In this document: in pieces, positions 12,401 to 24,600 of the stretch
How positions within the stretch are numbered: position 1 is the first letter of the stretch
How the letters are laid out: each line of letters opens with the position of its first letter
Assembly (NCBI RefSeq): GCF_964355755.1
Contig: NC_092670.1
Location: 35,451,795 to 35,515,794 of the forward strand
Length of the DNA stretch: 64,000 bases
Source: Antedon mediterranea
Lineage: Eukaryota > Echinodermata > Crinoidea > Comatulida > Antedonidae
Reading direction: 5' to 3'
The notes under the pieces: generated by a model
Databases searched by the model: none
Told to the model about the DNA's origin: nothing
What the model saw: the letters and a program-made list of their open reading frames with translations, nothing else
Program-made: the position numbers and the translations under genes

Positions 12401-14173
12401 ATCTTACAGGCCACCATATGGCAGGCAAACGCCACCAAAATCAACCATGTTGAACTAAACTGGAATTTGATTATAAAATATACTGTCATTTCTATAATTT
12501 ACAGAATGTCTAGCCTTACTGAAGAAATAGAACTGATTGTTGTCGGTAAGAACAAACAAATAATAATTCTTAATACAATAATAACAATGACAATAATATT
12601 CAATACAACTTTGTAGAAAGTTTACATCTTGTTCCTGATGCTCTTTCTACTACCGTCACTAATTGATACTTTTCTTTCTTCTTGTTGTTTTTACAATAAC
12701 AATTATAGGACTTCTTCGTCTTTATAACGTGAATTTCTTTGTTTATATAAAGTTTACGGTACACCACGTATCTTAGTTCTGAAAGGAACTGTTGAGTTTC
12801 TTTTTATCTCATCTTTGTTTAGGCATGTCTGTCACAAGCTTTTTGCTTTTTTTGAACATGCCTTCTTCAATTTAGTTACCTTTCTTTACACCATTTTGTA
12901 TACTGTTTTAATTTGAAGAAAATAAATGTTACTTTGATTGATTGATTGATTGATTGATTGAGTTTCTCGACGTTTCAATCAATATGCTTTGATCGTCTTT
13001 AGGAGTGAGAATTCAGAAAGTTCAGAAATTGAAATATGCTTAAGTCGCTTAAATGTATACACTACAGTATTCTGTTACAATATTGTTGATAGTGTAAATG
13101 TTGAACATGGACTATCATATTTTCAGACCAAGCACCAAAAGACCAAGATAATATCAGCGGACCAGCAGTAGTTACGAGAGAAAGCAAACCTCACCAGAAC
13201 GAAGTAGTAACATCACCAATTACTAACATTACTATAGCATTTGATATGAAGGTAATACTTCCTAAAATTAAAATGCTTTACATTATAGGAAAAAAATCCA
13301 TATTTACTCCTCGGTTAATTAGAGACAAAAATGTGAAAATATTATTTTTGTACATTTTTTTAAAAGATAACAAAACCTGTTAGTTCGGCATACATCCACA
13401 TACAACAACAGACAACCCCACACACCGTATATAAAATTGATGCGTCTGGTGAAGACGTCACAATCGATGACGTCACAGGACGTAAAATGACGGTTCTTCT
13501 ACCCGATGGAAGTATACATGGTTCATATAGAGTGGTAATTGACGCTGGCGTCGCTGTTTTTCTATTCTGTGATATTTGCAATAGTTCACCAGAGTGCAAC
13601 TCATTCAAATCACAACCAGCTCAATGGGAATTTCATATAGGTAAGACGATATTTAAAATTTCAATTTATTGAAGAATACAACAAATTCAACCTCACAGGA
13701 GAGCTCTTAAGTTTGAGTTATGGGTCTCATTTTTTAATATAGGGAAGTGGTGAACATAATATGTATATTTCTACAAGCGATTCCGATTAAAATCATACGT
13801 TATGGGCGCAAATTGTCTCAATGTTTATACACAGTGTCAAACTAATAATGTCCGGGATGGCGTAGTTTAATTAAAAAAATATTTATAATTTATTCCACTT
13901 GTTATAGTCGTTGTTCGAATTTTGAGAAAAGAAAGAAGTGGGAGAAAACTGTAATTTAGGCCGACTATAAGATTTGAGTTTTAGCCTATTCCGCTGTTAA
14001 TGTTCAGTGGTATCTCCTAAAAATCCTTATATCCTTAAATATTTAACAGTTCCAATCATTGTTTCTTGTTTTCAGACAAATGTGGTTGCAACACAATCCT
14101 TCAACGTTTGAACGATGCTGAAGAGCGCCTCTTGCGGTTAGAATCAGCTTTGCAAAATTTAAATTCCAAGTAG
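3408..14173 (+). CDS. Secreted multidomain protein with tandem cassettes and C-terminal coiled coil (5' partial)
   Basis: Fifteen exons join in phase: 3408-3667, 3986-4185, 5047-5171, 6110-6281, 7428-7533, 7979-8140, 9311-9351, 9598-9713, 9910-10183, 10354-10477, 10983-11135, 12505-12545, 13127-13251, 13412-13640, 14076-14173. They total 2226 nt, or 741 visible residues plus stop. In order: an N-terminal Trp/Cys domain (1-153); a domain opening with YDPDGDKVRCRWA (154-252), a signature I recall from uncharacterised invertebrate extracellular proteins; two copies of an Ig-like plus Big_5/SbsA-like module (253-485 and 486-709); and a tail with CGC followed by Leu heptads (710-741) that should oligomerise. 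The gene is paralogous to the one at 30062-39541. The signal peptide exon was not found, so secretion is inferred from the paralogue. The acceptor of exon 14 is weak. Function unknown; likely extracellular matrix or recognition. Confidence 0.83.
4528..4755 (+). mobile_element. tRNA-derived SINE
   Basis: The head looks like a degenerate tRNA, with an A-box-like TGGTTATGATGC near 4537 and a B-box GGTTCAAGTCC near 4576. The tail (TCTGAGGGTCC, then a GATCAGCAATAGCTGGATGG segment, then CACCCTCATTAAA) ends in poly(A) at 4743-4754. The same tail occurs at about 54973-55022, as expected when a SINE borrows a LINE 3' end. It lies in an intron. Confidence 0.7.
4867..5002. mobile_element. Palindromic MITE, family B
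   Basis: Inverted ends GCGGTACACCACGTATATTAG and the near-complement at 4970-4995 flank a core with AAACGTCGAGAAACTCAAC. It sits in the intron just upstream of the exon at 5047. A second copy, in opposite orientation and interrupted, is at 12747-13005. Confidence 0.65.
7131..7404. mobile_element. MITE, family C, next to a splice acceptor
   Basis: The ends read TTAAAGATGTATTATCACCC (from 7131) and GGGACAATACATCTTTT (to 7404), inverted copies of each other. Other copies are at 32891-33215, 51259-51600 and 57395-57705. The right end is about 24 bp from the 3' splice site at 7427, so the branch point or pyrimidine tract of that intron may come from element sequence. Confidence 0.7.
7428..10183 (+). 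other. Cassette copy 1 (five exons, phase 1-1)
   Basis: Exons of 106, 162, 41, 116 and 274 nt form a unit that enters and leaves in phase 1, so it can be duplicated without a frameshift. The first three exons encode an Ig-like domain (Cys in the first exon, a W-T-P motif in the second, then a final strand). The last two encode a domain resembling bacterial Ig-like domain Big_5/SbsA, with proline near the start and a TYRVVIDTGA strand near the end. The family assignment is from memory of the pattern. Confidence 0.75.
8380..8490. mobile_element. Diverged MITE, family D
   Basis: The stretch contains CCCATATATGGACATGGTGG, CATATCGTTACCATAT and CATATCACTACCAT, matching the interior of family D copies at 23377-23472, 34825-34955, 36238-36385, 47355-47460 and 56083-56227. 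The ends are degraded. A further fragment is at about 9163-9215. Both lie in introns. Confidence 0.5.
11566..11749. mobile_element. Palindromic MITE, family E (184 bp)
   Basis: A near-perfect palindrome bounded by TTAA, with arms GGTTCCCACTAGAACGTAAC and the complement near 11735, and an interior rich in AACGCAACGCAAGCG and CAATCACAAGCGAT. More copies are at 22273-22629, 31569-32045 and 38873-39035. It lies in an intron and has no ORF. Confidence 0.85.
12747..13005. mobile_element. Family B MITE split by a retroelement insertion
   Basis: The left part (12747-12801) and right part (12958-13005) together match the complement of the element at 4867-5002, though the right end is diverged. The break is occupied by 12802-12957, and the host sequence TTGAGTTTCT is present on both sides (12792-12801 and 12958-12967), which is a target-site duplication. 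Confidence 0.75.
12802..12957 (+). mobile_element. 5'-truncated retroelement with GATT tail
   Basis: A 156-bp insert ends in AATAAATGTTACTTTGATTG followed by (ATTG)n, typical of a non-LTR element 3' end with a short-unit tail. The 10-bp duplication TTGAGTTTCT brackets it. It sits inside a family B MITE. Confidence 0.75.
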
Positions 14174-15623
14174 ACCTAACTGAAACAATCTATTTTTATA
14201 TATAAATATAAATACAAGGACGACTAGTGCTTAATGAAACTACTAACAATGTTACTGAACAAACGGACAATGCTAATTCAGACAGTGTTAATTTCATACT
14301 AAAGTATTTATTAGATCTCGTTTAATTACAGTAATCTTCTCCTCTTCTAATCAATTAGGTCTATTGACATAGTGAAAGTGTGTCCTAGCCTAGGCTGGAG
14401 TCTCTGATTAGGTACAAAAATCAAAACTAACAGAATTCAAATTAGGCCTATTTAGACCCTCAATGATTTTGTTTTGGGTCATTCCTCTTCCTGGATATGT
14501 CGCAATCGGCGTTTCATACGATAATGCATAATAACCCATTTACGATCAGTATCCGATGGTAAAATCTATAGTTTTTAATTAACACGATGAAAATGTGTAT
14601 CTGAAAGAAACTTTGCCTACCTCAATTAAAGAAGAATGATACAAGTCATCATTAAGTCAAAACACTTTATGTATGAAACTTTCAAAAATAAATCCATGGA
14701 AGAGTTAAAGCCTTCCTGATATGTGTACGTTACTATCGTTATGGCGGTAATACGTTAGTGACGATTAATACCAGTTTAAAATGACGCTTGAATGAACATG
14801 CATGCCGGTGACGTAACCATAATTACGTAATACTGTATTTATTTAAGGCATGTAAGCTATTTGTGATTTTTCATAATGCATATTCATGTCGGTCTTACGT
14901 CACGTCATTCTGAGGGACGGAATCAAGTGACGACCGTAATGACGTAATGAAAACGTCATCAATTATGAAACATTGTAAGCGCAACGGTAGATCAACTAAC
15001 TAGTTTAAACGATTAGATGTACCTATGTAGTTGTGTTATTTAAAACATGTTGATACATAATGCAATCTAAATATTGAATTGCAGAAGTTTAACAATCAAA
15101 AAATAAAATTAAGATAAAAGGAAACATTAATAAGAACCAAAAAAAATGTATATAACAATAGTCTAAACTTAAATCAGATGTAAATAATTGTGATTTGCAG
15201 TACACTATTACATTTTGGTATTTAACAATTGTATATAGTATTAAAAGCATACATACATACATCCATACAAACAATTTATTTTGCGCCTTATCAAACAATT
15301 TCAAGGCGCATTTAAATTATTAATAATGAGCATCAATAAAAAGTATAATAAGTTTTAACAAATGTCTTGTCATTTGCCCAAAAATGTATCTAAAATGTTA
15401 CAAACAATTCATAAATTAAGTTTTAAGATTTAAAAGCAAAGCTACAATTGGTAAACGTGTTAAACCAATTTATGTTACGGCAGAACTAAGAAGCTTACTA
15501 AAACATTGATTGCAAATGTTAAAATACAGCATCAACGTGCATAACATATGCGAGAGAGTGGATACGCCATACTTTCAAGCGATAATGTTTCCTTTTTGGT
15601 GTAGGCACTGTTAATAAAACAAA
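14174..15623. other. Convergent intergenic gap
   Basis: This separates the stop of the left gene (+) from the stop of the CUB gene (-). I see no coding exon. 14740-14960 is relatively rich in ACGT words (several TGACG/CGTCA sites). The complement strand near 15272-15277 offers AATAAA as a distant poly(A) signal for the CUB gene. Confidence 0.5.
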
Positions 15624-18600
15624 TTAGCCGGCAAGGTCTTCGTCAACAGACGATGAAACAAAGCTAATGGAAGCCTCGCTGTTACCATCCTCACTTGGAA
15701 AGAGTTCGTCATAGTGTTTCTTGTCATATACTTCTATTATGAAGCCCGCCATCTGTTTAACATCATCAGACGTGAAAAGCATCCATCCTTCAGATCCAGA
15801 CGTCGTGTAAACATTAGGAGTAGGTAGCTCTCCACTGTGCGTCTCGATAAATGTATTGGTCATATTTTCGTCCGGTTCAAAGCCATCGCCAAGTGTAAAT
15901 TGATCATAGTTTTCCTCTGTTTCAAAATCTAGAATCTTGAACGTAATCTGGCGTTCCTGGCTGTGGACGAACTGCCATAGGCATTCACTTGAAGGCTCGT
16001 AATTTTCGGGAAAGTTTTGTGAGGTAACTACTATACTCTTTCCATCTGGTACCGTCAATTGACCACCACATTCTAGATAAAATAAAGTAAATTAAGTGAT
16101 TTAAAAAAGCTTACAGTACAGTAGTTATTATACCATCACGTATGAACTTTTATTTGAATACTCTTATAATATAACCAGTTGTTTTGTCGACGTAGTATAT
16201 TTAAAGCACATCTAAATATGACATTGTTAGAAGATGACTTTGAAAAAAAGGTATATTTCGTTAATAAATAACTATAATATAAAATTCTAGAGAGATCAAG
16301 TACATTCTGTATAACCAGTCGACGTAATATCATTTTCAGCACATTATAAATATGACATTGTAACACGTGGTATTTGTTGCTTTCTCTTGGAAGATGGCCT
16401 TTAAAAAGTATATAATCGTTAACCAATAACTATATAATATATGAGTTATAGACTAACAGTATTGTCCTATTTTTCATGTGTCAGGGTACAACAAGACACG
16501 TCATACTTACCAGAGTAGTATTTTTCTTTAACCTGTATTTGAAAACCTTTTCGGTTAATGGCAGCATTTGTCTCAAACTTGATCCATACTTGGTTACTCT
16601 TAGACACGATGTTCGTTGGCGCTTTACCACCACTGAACGATTTCAACAGATTTGCAGTCCTTTGGAAATTAAAATTAAATCGTAACATAGTACATATTTT
16701 ACCATAATAATTCTATCGTATTAAGCCAAAGAACTTATAACACAAGAATCTCCTGTCCTTCAATTTGCATTCAAAACACAGTATCGGAAGTACAGGGTTA
16801 AAAGGTCAAACTGGGCGACGCCATTTCACAGCATGGAGCAGCGCCCCCTCCAAACTAGGAAGTCAATTACTCTACCCCCTAGAGTATTAGCAGATCCCCT
16901 CTATGATTTTGACTTTCTAATTTGATGCGGGCGCCCTACTCCTCAGTCAATTAATCTATACCCCCTAGAGCAATAGCAGAACCCCTCTATGATTTTGACT
17001 TTCTAATTTGATGCGGGCGCCCTACTCCATGGCTCATAATGGCGCCACCCATAGCTCTATTCTATCCCACAATGCCTTTCGAAATTGTTACGCGCTTCGG
17101 ACGAACAGGAGATTCTTGTGTTATAAGTTCTTTGATTAAGCGTCTTTCACACCTGTTCCGGCGACGGCAAATCCAATCGAACGTCAATGTTTCGTTTTTA
17201 CGCGGCTACGCTTGGCCGCGTGGAGCGTCGTGAAAACGAAACATTGGCGTTCGATTCGCCGGACCGGAACCGTGCCGGAACAGGTGTGAAAGGCCCTTAC
17301 ACCTGCTCCGGCACGGTTCCAGTCCGGGTCAGGCACATCAAATCTAACGTCAATGTTTCGTTTTCACACGGCTACGCGCATATCGATTGGTGCATAGCCG
17401 CGTAGAGCGTGGTGAAAACGAAACATATTGACGTTCGATTTGATTTTCCGGCGTGCCGGAACAGGTGTGAAAGACCCTTTACTCAACTAACATCGGTCTC
17501 CGCAGGGCATCTGGTTAATTTAAACATTAAGATGACATCTGCTCCCGCAGAATCTAGATGTACAGTTTATAATCATTATAAAAGTGGAGAAATAAGTTAC
17601 CTTCTAGGATCAATTCCGTCACCGATGTTTATATCGTCATGGTTGTCTTCAGTAGAAAATTCGATAAAGTTTATACTAATATGGCGTCCGTTACCGACTC
17701 GATATTTCCAAATACAATCCATATTTGAACTGTAAAATTTCGGGAAGTTTGGGCTTTCTACAATAACCGTTTCTCTGAACCCTATTTCAACTACCTCTGT
17801 GTTACCACAAGCTAAAATAAAAACACGAAGTTTGAATATTGTATTCAAAGGTGTGTGCACAATTATTGGTGCTACTGCAGTTTTGCACCTGGGCATAAGA
17901 CTTCACAGTCACCATCACCGCCGGGAAATTGGGAAAGCTCGGGAGATTTAGGTGCGAAAGTGCAGTATCACCAATTTAGGGATTCGGACATATAAGATAC
18001 ATAATAATTTGATTATTATTATAATAATATTGATTATTATTTTGAATATTGTATTAAATTATGTTTTCTCTGGTCGTATCTACAATCAACAACCTCTTGC
18101 ATTAAGCACAACTTTCGCTAAACAGTGGCACACTCTGAGTTCGCAAACAAATTTTTACTAGTGTATATTATGCTGCTTTTGTAGTATATTTGGGAAACCT
18201 GTCAAATATGTCAGCGGAGAACAAAACCAAAACAATTACAAATACTACTGTAGTATAGTATGTATTTAAACCAGCAAAAGTATATCTCATTCGAAAGATA
18301 AGGAATTACATTTAAAACAATCTTTAGGGCTTAGTATTAGGAAGGCAAACGGAAGATCGACTGATGTATACTTACATATCCGTTCGGTATTCTTAAACGC
18401 ATTCTCACCAACAACCTTAGCCTCTAACAAAAGCAAATGTTAAAAAGTTAATTTAAAATACTTTATTTTTTAAAAAGCGCAAATGTTAATCACAGGCTTT
18501 CATTTGTTGTTCTACATTTCGTTAAATTAAGGTATAGAGGGCAGCATACTGTTTTTCACACACACACTCTTGCCTGCTTTGTTTGTATGACATGAAATAG

Positions 18601-21600
18601 TGTTTTATCTTCAATTCCCGATGCCTAATAAAACAAGGCAATTTATCCCCGTTTTCTGCTGATAATATTTGAATAATTAAATGAAAAATAAAACATCTCA
18701 CCCTTGACCCTTGTGTTAAAAAAGTCAATAACAAATCCTTTTCTGCTGTCCCAGTCATCTGATTTGAATGTTAACCACATAACGTTACCTACGAATTAAA
18801 AAAGTGGATGTAAATGTCCATATTTACACTCATGAAATTATATTGACAAATTATAATAGAAAAAAAATGCTAATAGGAAACAAAGGTAGGCAAATAGGTC
18901 TAACAGAAGGAAAACAGTTATTTAAATAATTTTACCTCTATCTCTCTTTTATTGTATCTAATTGTTTTTAAGAAAGGAGAAAAAGAAGAAAAATGTTGTA
19001 CATGTACTTGTTTGGACGAAATTTAATCTGTGTTTGTAAATATATATCATTTGATGTTTTTATCTGTGTTTTAATTGTACAAATGTGGTCAGCCATAAGC
19101 CATAATTGGCTGTTCTTGTAGTAAGCAAGAGTGTGATTAATACAAATAAATATATATATTATATATATATAAACATATGATGTTTATATATATAATTATC
19201 TGCACTGACGAGATCTAATACGATCGAAACAGTACTGTCTGCAGATTGGATATATATATAAACATATGATGCTTAATACGGTTAATAGAGGTCATCGTGG
19301 AAAAGTTATAAATCCAAATCCACGGTTATTAATCAACATCAACAGAAAAACAATTTAATAATAATAATAAATAATAATAAATAATATATTTATACAGGAT
19401 AAAACAATCAGATAACAGTGTATCTGTTTTACATTGTGGTCCTGTCTAAATCAAATCGTTATACCAGTGCTAGTGAATGACTTTGGTTTTGGTAAGTTTT
19501 CCCCACTGTGTTTATAGACGATCGTCTCGGCGTCATTGTCGTATTTTTCGCCGTTTCCGACACTGACATAGTCGTAGTTCAGCTCTGTGTTGAACTGCCG
19601 GAAAAAGACGCTGATCCTGTCGCCCTCTGGTACACGAATTCTCCAGAAGCAGAAACGGTCGTTGTAGTAGTTATCAGGAAAGTTCATGGAACGGATTCTT
19701 CGACGTTTGGCTTTCTTGTCTCCGCTGATGAAATAATCTTGTCCACATCCTAAACGCACAATTTATAGAAACATTTTTCGTTTATTTTAATATAATTTCA
19801 ATAGTAGTATTATGAATTGAGAGTGAATGTGATGTGTTAAGATAGTTGGATTTACATAGCAGTTGGTGGATGAAACAAGGTGGCGGGAGGCATTATTTCT
19901 TTTCCTATTAGGTTATGGTAGAAACAATAGAGGGCCTGAATCCATGCATTAATATTCATGATGTGACGGAAAACCTTGGAAATAGTTTTAACGCGGTAAT
20001 CGAAAATAATCTCTCGTCGCGCTGCTAGGGTAGGTGCTGAAAAACTCACCAACCATGTAGCCGCACCTACCGTGTACGTAGGTTTCTTAACCTAATAGTG
20101 AAACAAAATAATGCTGGCTGGAGGAATTAGTATTATTTAAGGAGTAAGCATAGGTTAATCACAAATATGTTATGCTTAACTTCCAAACATTAGACCTATT
20201 GTTCCAGGATGACTGTTAGACGTCCATTGACCTCAGGATATAAACGTACATGTGTCTTGTTTTTTAGAAAGTTTACTTACTTTTTGGCGCCATTTTCTTC
20301 CAAACACACCAACGTTCGTTCTCATCTCCATCGCACATGCGCTTATCTACTTTACCGTAGCTTGCTATCGTACGATCGATGCACTGGCTTTTATACTGGA
20401 TCCCACAAGTCTGTTCGCCATCGCAGATTTGATGCCAGTCCACGCAGACCATTTCCTCTGGACATTGGACTCCTGAGTATGGATCGCTATTACAAACTAC
20501 AATTTACAATAATATAGGCATAAGAATAGCGAATTAGTATTAGTTACTTGAGTTAGGTTTCAGCACTTTACTTTGATGTGTGGTATATAGTACCTTTGTG
20601 TGGGAAGGTTATTGGGGGAAGGCACAGTACTTAACATGTAGTATTCTTGGCTTCCAAAAAATTATTCTTAATATTAATAATGTTGACATAATTAGCAATG
20701 TTCCGAACTTGGTATTACTTTGGTATCCAGTACCTTTGACCTTTGTGTGGGAAGGTTATTATGGGAAAGCACAGTACATAAAATGTAGTATTCTTAATCA
20801 TATGTTTACATAATTTATAATATGTAGACATAATTTGCAATGTTCCGAACTGCGCCTCATAACGTATCGCCCGGTTACCTTTTAACTTTGTGTGGGAAGG
20901 ATGTTATAGTGAGGAAGTCACTGTACATAAAATGTAGTAAATTTTCCTTCCAAAAAAGTATTCCTTCCTAATAATATGTTGACATAATTAGCAATGTCCT
21001 GAACTGCGCCCCGTAACGTATCGCTCTGTATCTTAAAGAATATAGATTTTTATTCAATTTGTAGTGTGTCATTATCAAAATAAAGAGATTTATTCATACC
21101 GGAATTGATCATAAGGGAAATAATCCGTTTAAGTATCATTGGAAGTGACTGTTAGGTGTTACACTATCATTACCCTTCATTAATATTGTTCTGACGAAAT
21201 AAAACTTATACAATGAGTAATTTCGTAGGTTGGAGACTTTGCCAACCCTTGAAAACCTCTCAAACATCATGTATGACGTGTCCTACAGGCCTACAATATG
21301 CTGTCGCTTGTTTCTGTCGGTGGCCTTTACAACGTACAATGATAATAACCTTGTTTTTTTTTTGCAAATACGGTTAGCCTATGCGTTTTTAATGACAGCA
21401 AAGAAGACAATTTAACTGTGTACATATATGGATTTACATGGATTCATTTGCATTACTGTTCGCTATTATAATACAAAGACAAAATAATACTTACAATATA
21501 AATCTTCGTTATTCAGATGTACTCTTAATGTATTAATTGTTAGCTGTGTATATTTATTTGAAACATCTACGTTTCTCCGAGACCGCAACGATCTATCAAT

Positions 21601-24600
21601 CTATTTAAAAAAAAAAAAAAAAAGAAGGAACACATAAAACCTCGAAATCGAAAAGAATCCCTTCTCTTTGGTCTGCAAAAGTAATCTCGAAAAGAAGCCC
21701 ATCTCGAAGTAGGCTTTATTTCGAGATATTGAATATCAAAGAAACAAGATGATTTAAAGTCTTGGTAACATGACGCAGATATAATGTATGGTCGAGTTAT
21801 GTTGTACAGTACATTCATTTTACAGTTTTAAAATGGTATTTTGATCACAAATATGTAAAATTGGTAATATCTTAACAATTCTATTATTGTACTACAATTC
21901 ACAATATTTACGGCAGTCATTTTGAAAAGAAGCCTCTTTTGTTTGCATACTTCTCAAACAGATTTTTAGTTAATTCCTCTTATAAAAAATCCCCAGCATA
22001 CTTATAATAATTACTATACTATATGTATCTTTAATCAAAGATGTAAAAGTCCCTGATATATCGATGTATTTGCATATCACTGTTATTGATATCAATGTGT
22101 AGATTGTTAGTTAATTTCACACTGCGGGGGTTATTTAAACTGGGAGCTTATTGTAGGCTGTCTACACGCAATACTGTATTATAACAACAACAAAAAACGT
22201 TTAACTTTGTAACTCTATGGGATGAATAGAATGGAACTGCGAACATGTATACTGTACCGTTACTGTGTACGATTAAGCGTGGTTCCCACTAGCGACGCAA
22301 CACAAGGACGTAACGCAACGCAAGTGAATTGACCAATCACAAGCGATGGCTTATTGGCTTGTGATTGCTGTCAATAACTTCGCTTGTCATTGGTTAAAAC
22401 GCTTGCGTTGCGTTTACGTCCTTGCGTTACGTTCTAGTGGGAACCAAGCTTACGCGTGGTTCCCACTAGCGACGCAACGCAAGGACGTAACGCAACGCAA
22501 GTGAATTGACCAATCACAAGCGATGGCTTATTGGCTTGTGATTGCTGTCAATAACTTCGCTTGTCATTGGTTAAAACGCTTGCGTTGCGTTTACGTCCTT
22601 GCGTTACGTTCTAGTGGGAACCAAGCTTTATACAATAAATTTACTGTACGACGCAGTGAATTTACATTATCTATGACTAAACAATGACGAAAATTGTCTT
22701 GATATATACACTGGTATAATTGTATTGTTCTACATTGTTTCTACCTACTCCAGAAATAAGCATAATTTATAGACTAGATGGTACGCGGCGGGCGAATCAC
22801 GTGGTTAAAATCAGTACCGAAAGTACGAGCCAACTTTATATACTACCATCGAGTAAACATTTTAGAAGTAACGCGCGATTAACCGAATTTTGCCCAATTA
22901 CGTAAATTTATATATAGGCCTAGATGATATAAATTACAGCAGCATAAATCAATTATTATTTTTTTGAATTAAAGTCTTAATATAGGCCTATGCCTAGTAA
23001 CATTAAAATCATGATGTGCTGTACTTGGATAACATTTTTGTTGAACTGTATTTTTTTTATTGTTATTTTTATAAAGTGCAAACACCTTTCATGTTTCTTG
23101 TTTGTGGTGAGCATTTCCATAACTTGTTAACAGCCATTTCCCTAAAGTGAATGTAAAGGAACTACTTAGTTTAGTACTTAGTAAAGTGTCAATAACACAC
23201 ATGATTAAACATAAAAAAGTTCTACGAAAAATGTATTTAGGTTTAAGATATTATACAGCATTTATAATGTGTCAGTGACGTCACTAACAGACGTAAATTC
23301 AACGTACGCGCAAAAAAAAGTTGTCAATTTTTAAAATTATTGTGACGCACGCGTCGTACAAATAGAGCTGTCTAAAGCTCTGTCTACACTATCAAACTAG
23401 TTTGACAAAACCAATGTGATGTGCCTAAATATGGTAGTGATATGCCCAAATATGGTTTGATAGAGAGAGCCTAATGTTCATCAGTATATCGTTGATATAG
23501 TTTTTTTTAAACAAATGTTCAAAGGTTAACAGAATAGAAAATACACGTGTGGTAGTAATTATTTAATAGAACAAATACGTATTGTAACAGTAAAGCGTTA
23601 GCTGTACTACTGTAAAACTACAAGAAAAACATACAAATATGAAAGGATCTTGGGTCACTAACATCCTTATTGCTTAATCCAGCTAATCCACTTAAAATTA
23701 TTGTCGTCCGATATTAACAAGTGATTGCTGTTAGTTGTTTATACAAATGCTATTTATTCTAAAAATATAAATGTTATACTTTATTTGAACCAAAATGCCT
23801 TATAAATGAAAAGAATGTCCTTGAGCAATGTGTGGAAAACGAAATTGTAAAAAACACACTTGCAATGTAACAAGTTAAAATATGTTATCACTATAATTTT
23901 TAATCACCATGAAGATTGATGTGTTAGTTAAGGACACGTGGTAGTCATGTGACCTTAAGGGGTCATAGGCTGCATGATACGGAATGTTCTAATGCAACGA
24001 TGTATTTTTATGTGAAAACAAGTTGCTAAGGAATGTGGAAATTGCTATTTAAACACTTTTGTATAATTATATTGCCTTTTATAGAAGGTAATAAAAACAA
24101 CAACCTTCAAATTCTACCGCTGCGTTTTCAATTTGACAATTGCTGTACTATTGAAATGCTTTCACTCAATGACAGCTATAAAATAAAATAGAACATAAGT
24201 CGGACGTTGATAGTGTTATGTACAATAGTTTCCTGTGGCCTACTGCTGCTAATAGTTAATACGGTAAAAATACGTGTGTACAAAATTCGAGTAAATGGCG
24301 TTCACAAAAATATTAATACTAAGATGTATGGCATTAAGTCTGAATTTCAGAACTTGTAAAAGATAATATCTCAACAGATATTCATTATTTTAATAGTTAA
24401 TATTATCTATAATAAGTTTTAATGGATATACATTTTTAAAATAATATATTTCCAGTAAAAACAAATATATCTTGTTATATCTCTATCTTGGGATTAAAAG
24501 AGATTAATATCTTGATTAACAGAGATATATTTTCAATTCAAGATTACAATACATTTATTTATGTTACAATTAAAAGACGCTGTAAAACTTCATTTTAAAT

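Larger units (their letters stand above)
10354..13640 (+). other. Cassette copy 2 (five exons, phase 1-1)
   Basis: Exons of 124, 153, 41, 125 and 229 nt repeat the phases of copy 1 exactly (1-2, 2-2, 2-1, 1-0, 0-1). Matching motifs include Cys-x(n)-VG-x-x-W in the first exon, an LSW-K-P equivalent in the second, and YRVVIDAGVA in the last. The last exon is 45 nt shorter than its counterpart. This is an internal duplication within the gene. Confidence 0.75.

Noticed and set aside
12251-12616. 121-codon plus-strand ORF
   Set aside because: Only its part 12505-12545 is an exon (41 nt). The rest crosses splice sites and has intron composition.
19508-19753. Plus-strand ORF of 81 codons
   Set aside because: It is the antisense shadow of the CUB1 exon.
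20209-20517. Plus-strand ORF of 102 codons
   Set aside because: It is the antisense shadow of the LDLa-like exon 20281-20496, which has the Cys pattern on the minus strand.
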